DNA from: CAITSH01 sp945892985
GTDB lineage: Bacteria > Pseudomonadota > Gammaproteobacteria > Burkholderiales > SG8-39
Length of the DNA: 37,488 nt
NCBI GenBank assembly: GCA_945892985.1
Contig: CAMDDU010000043.1
Location: forward strand, 1-37,488
Direction of reading: 5' to 3'
Shown in pieces: positions 1 to 6,899 of the stretch. The position numbers and the translations under genes are program-made. Under the pieces are notes generated by a model, which was not told the origin of the DNA, made no database searches, and saw nothing but the letters and a program-made list of their open reading frames with translations. Position 1 is the stretch's first letter; every line of letters begins with the position of its first letter.

Positions 1-51
1 CGGCAACTTGCCCAGAGTGCTTATCAACCTTGCCAATTCCCTAGTCCTCAT
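1..51 (-). CDS. 5' end of an unidentified gene running off the left edge
   Basis: The minus strand has an ATG at 51-49 followed by 17 open codons to the window edge, encoding MRTRELARLISTLGKLP. An AGGAG lies seven bases before the ATG, which is a very good ribosome binding site and the main reason to call a gene. The residues visible are too few to name a family. It is divergent from the lysR gene at 245 and would share its control region. Moderately unsure; the alternative is a chance ORF. Confidence 0.4.
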   Translation of the reverse strand, partial: MRTRELARLISTLGKLP

Positions 52-197
52 TTCGCGTCTCCTGGTCCAGCGCCTTTGCGCCACACTGCCAGTTTCCGCC
101 CCCACAGGCTCACCAGATGAGCCACCAACATTATTCGCTATATGAGCCTAAATATAAGTGATAATTCGTGCTGGATTGATGCCTATTTTTTAAAACG

Positions 198-218
198 GTG
201 TTGCCGTTTCGGCAACAC
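198..218. promoter_or_regulatory. Candidate LysR-type operator upstream of lysR
   Basis: A perfect 9-bp inverted repeat, GTGTTGCCG-TTT-CGGCAACAC, ends 26 bases before the lysR start. It contains the T-N11-A pattern (T202 to A214) typical of LysR-type regulator boxes. Two similar palindromes, at 2939-2953 and 5339-5361, precede the Bug and SDR genes. The position suits autoregulation of lysR; that role is inferred. Confidence 0.6.
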
Positions 219-244
219 TCTTCCCATGCCAGGAGCAGGTAACC

Positions 245-1174
245 GTGAAACATTTGCGCTTCCTCCGCTATGTCGACGAAGTGGCTCGTGCCGGATCCAT
301 CCGCCAGGCCGCCGAGCGTTTGCACGTCGCCCCTTCGGCAGTCAACAGACGCCTCCTGGATATCGAGGAAGAGCTCGGAACCACTATCTTTGAACGCTTG
401 CCGCGAGGCATGCGCCTGACTCCGGCCGGTGAGTTATTTTTGCATTACATCCGAAGCCGCGAGGCCGACCTTGATCAAGTGCGTTCTGAAATTGAGGACC
501 TTCGGGGTATCCGCAGAGGAGACGTCAGATTACTGGCCAGCCAGGCACTGGCGCCGGTATTCCTGCCGCAGGCGATCGCCGCATTTCGAACTAAGCATCA
601 CGATGTGACATTTCAGGCGCGCTTCGGTGATCACGTCCAGGCGCTGGCCGCGTTAAGGGCGTTTGAGATTGAATTTGCGCTGGTATTCAACCTCGCGCCC
701 GACGCGGATATCGAGCGACTCGCAGAGTCCGGCCAACGCCTGGTCGCGACCATGCATCGAAGCCATCCGCTGGCAGCACGCGGTAGCAGCCTGCGCCTGC
801 GCGATTGCGCTGAATACCCATTGGTGCTGTCAAACCGCGACACTGGCGGCCGGCAGATGCTGGATCTGTTTCTGGCGCGAAGCTCAGTGAAATTTAATCG
901 GATTATCGAGAGCAACAGCTTCGAATTCCTGCGCGCCTACCTTTGTTACGAGCGAGCGATCTCCTTCCAATTCGCCGTCGGCTCCGCCCCCCAACAAGGA
1001 GAAATCGTCGCACGTGACATAGAGGATCGCGGATTTCCGCTCGGTCAGTTGGTTCTGGCACAACTACGTGGGCGCCTTTTGCCTGTGGCGGCGATACGAT
1101 TCGCAGAGCACCTCAAAGAGGCGCTTGGCAAGACGCCTGAAAGCAAACGGGCCAGGGCGGCAAGGGCAAAATAA
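245..1174 (+). CDS. LysR-family transcriptional regulator
   Basis: A 309-residue protein of normal LysR length. Residues 2-60 form the winged helix-turn-helix (FLRYVDEVARAGSIRQAAERL, then APSAVNRRLLDIEEELG and LFxR-like IFERLPRGMRLTPAG), and about 90-295 form the substrate-sensing domain. The start is GTG at 245, chosen because AGGAG lies nine bases upstream and the HTH begins directly after it. The C-terminus ends in a short basic tail. A palindromic T-N11-A site lies just upstream. It is convergent with DUF3830, and the same palindrome type precedes the Bug and SDR genes, so I infer that it controls the 1.2-5.25 kb catabolic block in response to that pathway's substrate or product. The ligand is unknown. 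Confidence 0.93.
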   Translation: MKHLRFLRYVDEVARAGSIRQAAERLHVAPSAVNRRLLDIEEELGTTIFERLPRGMRLTPAGELFLHYIRSREADLDQVRSEIEDLRGIRRGDVRLLASQALAPVFLPQAIAAFRTKHHDVTFQARFGDHVQALAALRAFEIEFALVFNLAPDADIERLAESGQRLVATMHRSHPLAARGSSLRLRDCAEYPLVLSNRDTGGRQMLDLFLARSSVKFNRIIESNSFEFLRAYLCYERAISFQFAVGSAPQQGEIVARDIEDRGFPLGQLVLAQLRGRLLPVAAIRFAEHLKEALGKTPESKRARAARAK

Positions 1175-1237
1175 CCGGGCTGGAGTGGGCCGCGCATACC
1201 GCAACCGGGCAGCCCATCCCGCCGCTGCAGGGTTACC

Positions 1238-1648
1238 TCACACCGCTTCGAAGCTAATGTCCTGCGCCCCTTCCCAAAGCACTTTTCGCCCGAGTTCAGG
1301 CAACTGATGCTTGCCTTCAACGATGGTCAGAAAGTGGTTTCCAGCGAGTTGCCCAACCTTGCTCGAAAAACTACAACTGCCATAGGCGAGGATGATCTCA
1401 GTCTCGCTATATCCGCCGGGGTAATAAAGTATGTCGCCGATCGACAAGTGACTCGTATGGTTCTCGTGCTCAACACCAAGATTGAAGTCGCCCATCGGGA
1501 TCCAGCATCCTTCCCCGCTCCAGCGCACGTGGATCAATTTCTGGCGGTATGGGAGTGTTGCTCTAAACGCGGCGACAGTCTTGGGCGCGTCCGCGTTGAA
1601 CTCCGCCACAAACTGCATCCCGCCCGCGTTGATTCGTACACGACTCAT
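1238..1648 (-). CDS. DUF3830 family protein (cyclophilin-like fold)
   Basis: A 136-residue protein resembling the DUF3830 family: beta-rich, with WSGEGCWIPMGDFN and the ILYYPGG segment typical of that family. No signal peptide or membrane segment is visible. Family members are usually encoded beside amidohydrolases and Bug-type receptors, and here it is the last gene of such a block, 264 bp after the Bug gene. Its biochemical role is not established; a small-molecule binding or isomerising role is a guess from the fold. The start ATG follows MSRVRI; the upstream AGAAAGAAATCC is a weak binding site. The family assignment is from sequence recognition only. Confidence 0.75.
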   Translation of the reverse strand: MSRVRINAGGMQFVAEFNADAPKTVAAFRATLPYRQKLIHVRWSGEGCWIPMGDFNLGVEHENHTSHLSIGDILYYPGGYSETEIILAYGSCSFSSKVGQLAGNHFLTIVEGKHQLPELGRKVLWEGAQDISFEAV

Positions 1649-1732
1649 TGGATTTCTTTCTGAATGTATTTATCTGAATGAAAAGGCCGGCCCGTCGTAC
1701 CGTGTCGTCTGGCCGCTTGTTAGCTGTCTATT

Positions 1733-1768
1733 AGCAATCGCTCCACACCCAGCAATCGTTCCACACCC
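1733..1768. repeat. Two tandem 18-bp repeats in the DUF3830-Bug gap
   Basis: AGCAATCG[C/T]TCCACACCC occurs twice head to tail, with one difference. It sits in the 264-bp gap (1649-1912) between the Bug stop and the DUF3830 start. Apart from this repeat, I see no gene or clear promoter in the gap. Confidence 0.6.
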
Positions 1769-1912
1769 CGCGAACCCCGCCACATGGACCGCTAGTCCGG
1801 CCTAAGCCTCCGCGCGCTAACGAACCACACCGACTTGGCTTAGTGGTCGCTTCGCGTGTTGAAAGCCCGTTGGCAAATCGGTGCGGCGAGGACGCCGGTC
1901 TCTTTAGGCTTA

Positions 1913-2896
1913 CTAGTTTTCCACTTTTATATTTGCGGTTTTTATGACTTTCTCATAACGCAAAAAATCAGCGCGCATGAGCGCGCCAAATTGGTCTGGC
2001 TTCATCACAAGGGCTTCCATTCCCTGCTTTGCAAGCGCTTCCTTGAAATCGGCGCTGGCGAGAATAAGCGCGATAAGTCCGGACATTTTCTCGACAATCT
2101 CCCTGGGCGTTCCAGCCGGTGCAAGCAATCCGTACCATAGACGGACATCGAAATTTGGCACGCCGGACTCGGTAAAAGTCGGCAGCTGCGGCATTGCGGC
2201 GGGGCGGCTTTCCCCAGAGGCGGCGATGCCTCTGAGTTTTTCCGATCGCATAACCGGGATGAGCGTAGCCAGATTTCCCAGATACATCTGTGCATGCCCT
2301 CCGAGCACCGCATTGAGCGCCTCGCCGCCGCCCCTGTAGGGGACGGCGGTAAATTTTGCCCCGGTCAGGATGCCAAACAACTCACCGGCCAAATGTTGGT
2401 TGCCGCCTACCTGTGTCGTCGCATAGTTGAATTTTCCCGGGCTGGCTTTACCCAGCGCAATCAACTCTTGCAGGGTTTTGGCCGGCACCGCCGGGTTTAC
2501 AGCGAGCCCAAGCTCCGCTGCGGCGAGGGTGGCGACCGGCGTAAAGTCTTTTATCGGGTCGTACGGCGTTGCAATCAGGTTCGGGCTGATGACGTGTGTG
2601 GTGAGAACCATCAAAAAGGTGTAGCCATCAGCTGCCGACTTGGCCACAAAATCCGAGCCGATGATCGCATTCGCACCCGGGCGGGGCTCTACAATTATCG
2701 GCTGGCGCAAAGTTTCCTGTAGCTTCGGACTCAGTAGGCGGGCGAGCGTATCAATTGCTCCGCCAGAATACGGCACAATTAAACGGATTGGCTTGCTCGG
2801 ATAGGCCTGCTGCCCATGCGAAGCCACAGAGAAAAATGCCAACCCGACAATGGCCAGACCCCTCACGATTGCGATTGATATTGATATTATTTTCAA
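1913..2896 (-). CDS. Bug/TctC-family tripartite transporter receptor
   Basis: A 327-residue periplasmic binding protein of the Bug family. It has a hydrophobic signal peptide (about 1-28, ending near SHGQQA), then YPSKPIRLIVPYSGGAIDTLAR, the PGANAIIGSDFVAK segment, the VPYRGGGEALNAVLGG segment and the ESGVPNFDVRLWYGLLAPAGTP block, all family hallmarks. These receptors deliver carboxylates and related small acids to TctAB permeases; many are orphans. The start is TTG at 2896, because GGGAG lies seven bases upstream and no ATG fits. It follows the amidohydrolase by 135 bp, and a T-N11-A palindrome lies 43-57 bp upstream, so it may have its own regulated promoter. I infer that it binds the ureide- or imide-like substrate of the adjacent hydrolase. 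Confidence 0.93.
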   Translation of the reverse strand: MKIISISIAIVRGLAIVGLAFFSVASHGQQAYPSKPIRLIVPYSGGAIDTLARLLSPKLQETLRQPIIVEPRPGANAIIGSDFVAKSAADGYTFLMVLTTHVISPNLIATPYDPIKDFTPVATLAAAELGLAVNPAVPAKTLQELIALGKASPGKFNYATTQVGGNQHLAGELFGILTGAKFTAVPYRGGGEALNAVLGGHAQMYLGNLATLIPVMRSEKLRGIAASGESRPAAMPQLPTFTESGVPNFDVRLWYGLLAPAGTPREIVEKMSGLIALILASADFKEALAKQGMEALVMKPDQFGALMRADFLRYEKVIKTANIKVEN

Positions 2897-2938
2897 TCTA
2901 TTTCTCCCGTTATCACGTCATCAACTATCGTCGACCAT

Positions 2939-2953
2939 ATGCCGTTCCGGCAT
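2939..2953. promoter_or_regulatory. Candidate LysR-type operator upstream of the Bug gene
   Basis: ATGCCG-TTC-CGGCAT is a perfect inverted repeat with 6-bp arms and a T-N11-A core (T2940 to A2952). It matches the core TGCCG-TTT-CGGCA of the palindrome before lysR at all arm positions. It lies between the amidohydrolase stop and the Bug start. Binding by the adjacent LysR protein is inferred. Confidence 0.5.
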
Positions 2954-3031
2954 CCGGATTACCGCGGACGCAGTACCCCCCCGCCCTTGAAACGAGAACA
3001 TCTTCCACAGCGCACGGTGAAGGGCCAACCC

Positions 3032-4447
3032 TCAGGGTGTTTGTCCAATCACGTTGCTATAGTGCTCCATGTTTTTCGGCTGGGCCTTCGGCATCCTTTG
3101 TATCGATTTCACAGACCGCCCCCAACCGGCCGCGTCTTCCACCAGTTTGCCGTCGCGCATCACAAAGCGCCCGCGAACCAGCGTGTGCAACGGATACCCC
3201 TGAACAACGCGGCCATTCCAAGGAGAAATTTTGCTCAGTGATTGAAGTTTCCCCTGCGAAAGCACCACCGCCCCGGACATGTCGACAAGCGCGATGTCGG
3301 CGTGCGCGCCCGGAGCGATCACCCCTTTGGTACCGTACAGGCCCCAGGCTTTGGCCGGATTGACCGAACTCCACTTAACATAGTCCATCAGTGTCGCGCG
3401 ATTGCGATTCACTTCCGTGAGCATCAACGCCATTTGTGTCTCAACCCCGGGAAAACCGCAGTCGCAATCCCATATGCTCTCGCGCGTCTTTTCTTCCGGC
3501 GTATGCGGCGCATGATCCGTCGCGATCATGTCGATCACGCCTTCCATCAACGCGTCCCATAGCGGCTGGTTGTGACGGGCCTCCCGAATCGGCGGATTGA
3601 CTCGCAACACGCCGCCAAGCCGTGACATGTCGGATGTGTTCAGAAGTAAATACTGGGGGCAAGTCTCAACAGTGACATCCACGCCCCGGCGTTTGGCGTC
3701 GCGAATCAGGAACAATGAATCAGCCGCGCTATGATGGGCGATATGCACCCTCGCGCCAGTCCATTCGGCCAGCGTCAGCACACGCCCCACAGCCTCTATT
3801 TCGCAAACTGCCGGCCGTGCGGCCAAATGCGCCGCAGAGTCGGTGCGCCCCGCCGCCTCCATGATCCTTTGCCGACGCGCCATGATGGAGGAATTTTCTG
3901 CATGTACAGCCGTGCGGAACCCAAGCGGAGCGAGTTTTTCCAGGCCCTCGAGCAGCGCGCCATCGCTAGGACAGGGCAGATTGCCAAAGGTGTTTCCAAC
4001 AAACGCCTTGAAGCTCGTAACGCCGGCGTCAAGCAGCTCTTCCAACCGATCGACGGTGTCGTCGCCAAGCAATCCATGAATACCAAAGTCCACATAGGAA
4101 GACTCCGCGGCCTTGAGCTTGAGCTTAAGCGCTTCGAGCGTCCCCGTGGGCGGATTGGTGTTGGGCATTTCAAACACGGTCGTCACACCACCGCAGGCTG
4201 CGGCGGCCGAGCCGGTTTTCCAAGTTTCCTTACGCGGGTAACCAGGATCGCGAAAATGAACATGACTGTCGATCGCGCCGGGCAGCATGTGCAACCCATC
4301 GGCTCGCATTTCATGCCGCGCCGCCGGCATCATATCGTCGTGCCCGACTGCTACGATTTGTTCGCCATCGATAGCCACTGAGGCATCGATGATCTGCTCG
4401 GGAGAAACCACTTTGGCACCACGGATGACAATATCTACTTTACTCAT
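3032..4447 (-). CDS. Cyclic amidohydrolase, allantoinase/dihydroorotase-like
   Basis: A 471-residue metal-dependent hydrolase of the urease/dihydroorotase superfamily. The metal ligands are visible: HVHFRDPG (H62, H64), the carboxylatable lysine K147 in TSFKAFVG, H182 in VHAENSS, H238/H239 in IAHHSA, and D311 in ATDHAPHTPEEK. FRDPG and MPNTNPPT are typical of allantoinases and dihydroorotases rather than D-hydantoinases. It would hydrolyse a cyclic amide bond in the cytoplasm; substrate unknown. The start at 4447 (MSKVDIVIRG) is preferred over one 11 codons upstream because AAGGGAA precedes it and it begins the typical beta strand. It starts ten bases after the SDR stop, so the two are very likely co-transcribed. 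Dihydroorotase for pyrimidine synthesis is less likely given the catabolic context. Confidence 0.88.
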   Translation of the reverse strand: MSKVDIVIRGAKVVSPEQIIDASVAIDGEQIVAVGHDDMMPAARHEMRADGLHMLPGAIDSHVHFRDPGYPRKETWKTGSAAAACGGVTTVFEMPNTNPPTGTLEALKLKLKAAESSYVDFGIHGLLGDDTVDRLEELLDAGVTSFKAFVGNTFGNLPCPSDGALLEGLEKLAPLGFRTAVHAENSSIMARRQRIMEAAGRTDSAAHLAARPAVCEIEAVGRVLTLAEWTGARVHIAHHSAADSLFLIRDAKRRGVDVTVETCPQYLLLNTSDMSRLGGVLRVNPPIREARHNQPLWDALMEGVIDMIATDHAPHTPEEKTRESIWDCDCGFPGVETQMALMLTEVNRNRATLMDYVKWSSVNPAKAWGLYGTKGVIAPGAHADIALVDMSGAVVLSQGKLQSLSKISPWNGRVVQGYPLHTLVRGRFVMRDGKLVEDAAGWGRSVKSIQRMPKAQPKNMEHYSNVIGQTP

Positions 4448-4457
4448 TATTTTTCCC

Positions 4458-5249
4458 TTAAAGCATCGCCCAGCCGCCATCGACCGGGAGATCTATGCCG
4501 GTAATCTGGCGCGACACATCGGCAGCGAGAAACAGGCACGCGTTGGCAATGTCTTCGTCGGTTGAGATGCGCTTGAGCGCGTAGTCCTGCGCATGTAGCG
4601 TCATCGCCTCATCAAGACTTATACCGCGCTTTTCGGCCAGGTTGGCGCAAACTTTTTCGCGGAACCGGGGCCCGTCGACCATGCCTGGTGCAACACAATT
4701 GACGTTGATATTGTGCGGGCCGGCTTCGAGCGCAAAACTCTTCGTGATACCGCGCAGGCCCCACTTTGAAGCGGAATAAGCCATCCTGCCGGCACGACCG
4801 CGCATGCCAAACGTTCCACCCACATTCACGACCTTGCCCGATCGTTGGGAGATCATGGTTGGCAGCACCGCATGCATGGTGTTGAAACAGCCCGTCATGT
4901 TCAGTTGCACTATTTCATTGAACTCGTCAGCCGTAGTTTCCCATCCCGTTTTCCCGATGGGCCCCGAACCACCGGCCACGTTGACCAGGACATCAATGCG
5001 GCCGAAAGCCTCCAACGCCTTCGCGGCGAGGGCTTCCGTCTGGGCCGGCTCAGTCATATCGCATGACACGACAATTGCGTTTGCCCCGAGCAGCCTCGCC
5101 TCGGCCGCGACCGGCTCTATGGCCGCCATGTCTCGTCCAGCAAGCACCAGCCTGGCTCCCTCACGCGCGAATGCCAAGGTCACGGCTCGGCCCATACCCT
5201 TGGCCGGCCCGGTGATGATAGTCACCTTATCTTTCAGATGCAGTTCCAT
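4458..5249 (-). CDS. SDR-family NAD(P)-dependent oxidoreductase
   Basis: A 263-residue classical short-chain dehydrogenase. It shows the Rossmann motif TGPAKGMG (13-20), the NVAGG segment (the NNAG equivalent, about 90-94), Y158-x3-K162 in YSASK, and the C-terminal PVDGGW. The catalytic serine usually found in an NxSS segment is not obvious: here the strand reads VNVGGTFG, and Thr146 may substitute. It oxidises or reduces a hydroxyl/keto substrate with NAD(P). It is the first gene of the minus-strand block, divergent from the formaldehyde dehydrogenase gene, and a T-N11-A palindrome lies 90-112 bp upstream. It probably acts on the same substrate series as the amidohydrolase that starts ten bases downstream. 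Confidence 0.9.
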   Translation of the reverse strand: MELHLKDKVTIITGPAKGMGRAVTLAFAREGARLVLAGRDMAAIEPVAAEARLLGANAIVVSCDMTEPAQTEALAAKALEAFGRIDVLVNVAGGSGPIGKTGWETTADEFNEIVQLNMTGCFNTMHAVLPTMISQRSGKVVNVGGTFGMRGRAGRMAYSASKWGLRGITKSFALEAGPHNINVNCVAPGMVDGPRFREKVCANLAEKRGISLDEAMTLHAQDYALKRISTDEDIANACLFLAADVSRQITGIDLPVDGGWAML

Positions 5250-5338
5250 TACAAGCTTATCTAATCCGGAAGTTTAGTTATTTAAGCATACCAATATAGG
5301 CGGGCGTGAGCGCATCAATAGTGCCAAATAAGGCATGG

Positions 5339-5361
5339 TGCGTTGCTTTTTTGGCAACGCA
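5339..5361. promoter_or_regulatory. Candidate LysR-type operator in the SDR/adh divergent region
   Basis: TGCGTTGC-N7-GCAACGCA is a perfect inverted repeat with 8-bp arms. Its core GTTGC-N7-GCAAC is identical in arms and spacing to the palindrome before lysR (198-218) and contains T-N11-A (T5344 to A5356). It lies 90 bp before the SDR and 128 bp before the dehydrogenase, so control of the SDR operon is more likely. Confidence 0.55.
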
Positions 5362-5488
5362 ATGGAGCAACAGCTCGGCCAACCGGTGGCGACCACATAA
5401 GCAAAAAATCACCCGCCATGATATTGCGCTGGAGACTGTCTATATAATGGCGGCTCGCGCAACAAAACCGTCAACGCATGGAGCAGCA

Positions 5489-6604
5489 ATGAAAACACGA
5501 GCAGCCGTGGCCTATGAAGCGGGTAAGCCGCTAGTCATCGAAGAGGTCGATCTGGCCGGCCCCAAAGCCGGCGAAGTCCTGGTCGAGATCAAGGCAAGTG
5601 GTGTCTGCCACACCGACGAATTCACGCGCTCGGGCGCCGACCCCGAGGGACTGTTCCCGGCCATTTTCGGCCATGAGGGCGCCGGTATCGTCGTTGATGT
5701 GGGCCCTGGTGTGAGCTCGCTGAAAAAGGGCGACCACGTCATTCCGCTCTACACGCCAGAATGCCGGCAGTGCAAATCCTGCCTGTCGCAAAAGACCAAC
5801 CTGTGCACCGCCATTCGCGGCACCCAGGGCAAGGGCGTGATGCCCGACGGTTCGAGCCGCTTTTCGATAGGCGGCAAGATGATCCACCACTATATGGGCT
5901 GCTCGACCTTTTCCAATTACACCGTGCTGCCGGAAATCGCCCTGGCAAAAATCCGCGAGGACGCGCCCTTCGACAAGGTCTGCTACATCGGTTGCGGCGT
6001 CACCACCGGCATCGGTGCGGTGATCAACACGGCCAAGGTTGAACCGGGCGCCAACGTGGTGATTTTCGGCCTGGGTGGCATCGGGCTTAACGTGGTGCAG
6101 GGCGCGCGCATCGCCGGCGCCGACAAGATCATCGGCGTCGACCTCAACCCGGCGCGCGAAGCGCTGGCGCGCAAGTTCGGCATGACCCATTTCGTCAACC
6201 CGAGGGACCTGCCCTCCAAGGACGACCTGGTGCCGCACCTTGTCGAACTCACCGGCGGCGGCGCCGACTACAGCTTCGAGTGCATAGGCAATGTCGATGT
6301 GATGCGTCAGGCCCTGGAATGCTGTCACCGCGGCTGGGGCGTGTCGGTGATCATCGGCGTCGCCGGTTCTGGCCAGGAAATCAAGACACGGCCCTTCCAG
6401 CTTGTCACCGGACGCACCTGGAAGGGTACGGCCTTCGGCGGCGCGCGCGGCCGCACCGATGTGCCGAAAATCGTCGACTGGTACATGGAGGGCAAGATCA
6501 ACATCGACGATCTGATCACCCACGTCATGCCCATTGAGCAGATCAACACCGCCTTCGACCTGATGCACGAGGGCACGTCGATTCGCAGCGTGGTGACGTT
6601 CTGA
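5489..6604 (+). CDS. frmA: S-(hydroxymethyl)glutathione dehydrogenase (class III ADH)
   Basis: A 371-residue zinc alcohol dehydrogenase of class III, the family's usual length. Catalytic zinc ligands C40, H62 and E63 lie in SGVCHTDEF and GHEGAG, with the third cysteine in IGCGVTTG; the structural zinc cysteines are C92, C95, C98 and C106. The NAD motif is FGLGGIGLNVVQGA. It oxidises S-hydroxymethylglutathione, the adduct of formaldehyde and glutathione, and can also reduce S-nitrosoglutathione. The start at 5489 is chosen because MKTRAAVAYE is the family N-terminus and GGAG precedes it by five bases; longer in-frame starts upstream are not supported. No esterase partner (frmB) follows; a repeat tract does. 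A TATAAT at 5443-5448 may be its -10 element, but no matching -35 is clear. Confidence 0.95.
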   Translation: MKTRAAVAYEAGKPLVIEEVDLAGPKAGEVLVEIKASGVCHTDEFTRSGADPEGLFPAIFGHEGAGIVVDVGPGVSSLKKGDHVIPLYTPECRQCKSCLSQKTNLCTAIRGTQGKGVMPDGSSRFSIGGKMIHHYMGCSTFSNYTVLPEIALAKIREDAPFDKVCYIGCGVTTGIGAVINTAKVEPGANVVIFGLGGIGLNVVQGARIAGADKIIGVDLNPAREALARKFGMTHFVNPRDLPSKDDLVPHLVELTGGGADYSFECIGNVDVMRQALECCHRGWGVSVIIGVAGSGQEIKTRPFQLVTGRTWKGTAFGGARGRTDVPKIVDWYMEGKINIDDLITHVMPIEQINTAFDLMHEGTSIRSVVTF

Positions 6605-6663
6605 AGTCACTGTCTTTGCGAGCGCGGCATGAAGTCACTGTCACTGCCAACGCAGCGTAACGT

Positions 6664-6749
6664 CACTGCCACTGCCACTGCCACTGCCACTGCCACTGCC
6701 ACTGCCACTGCCACTGCCACTGCCACTGCCACTGCCACTGCCACTGCCA
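6664..6749. repeat. Hexanucleotide tandem repeat (CACTGC), about 14 copies
   Basis: CACTGC is repeated perfectly about 14 times between the stops of the convergent formaldehyde dehydrogenase and binding-protein/permease genes. The flanks read as variants of a GTCATTGCGAGCGCAGCG repeat, so the tract seems to have grown from that element. It is outside coding sequence. Confidence 0.95.
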
Positions 6750-6794
6750 ACGCATCGTAACGTCACTGTCATTGCGAGCGCAGCGTGAAGTCGC

Positions 6795-6891
6795 TGTCAT
6801 TGCGAGCGCAGCGAAGCAATCTCGTCGCCCTTGCGACTACCGACGCAAGGCCACGAGATTGCCGCGTCGGCTTCGCCGCCTCGCAATGACA
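6795..6891. repeat. Hairpin-forming CATTGCGAG repeat, single copy
   Basis: This 97-bp element starts TGTCATTGCGAG and ends CTCGCAATGACA. The 12-bp ends are complementary apart from local differences, and an inner GAAGCAATC pairs with GATTGCC. It is the same element as the six copies at 20862-21586. It ends eight bases before the stop of the permease gene and may act as a bidirectional transcript end. No REP-associated transposase is in the window. Confidence 0.85.
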
Positions 6892-6899
6892 AAATTGCT

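Noticed and set aside
5531..6610. 359-codon ORF antisense to the formaldehyde dehydrogenase gene
   Set aside because: It is the reverse reading of a highly conserved gene in GC-rich DNA and is rich in His, Asp and Val with no domain.
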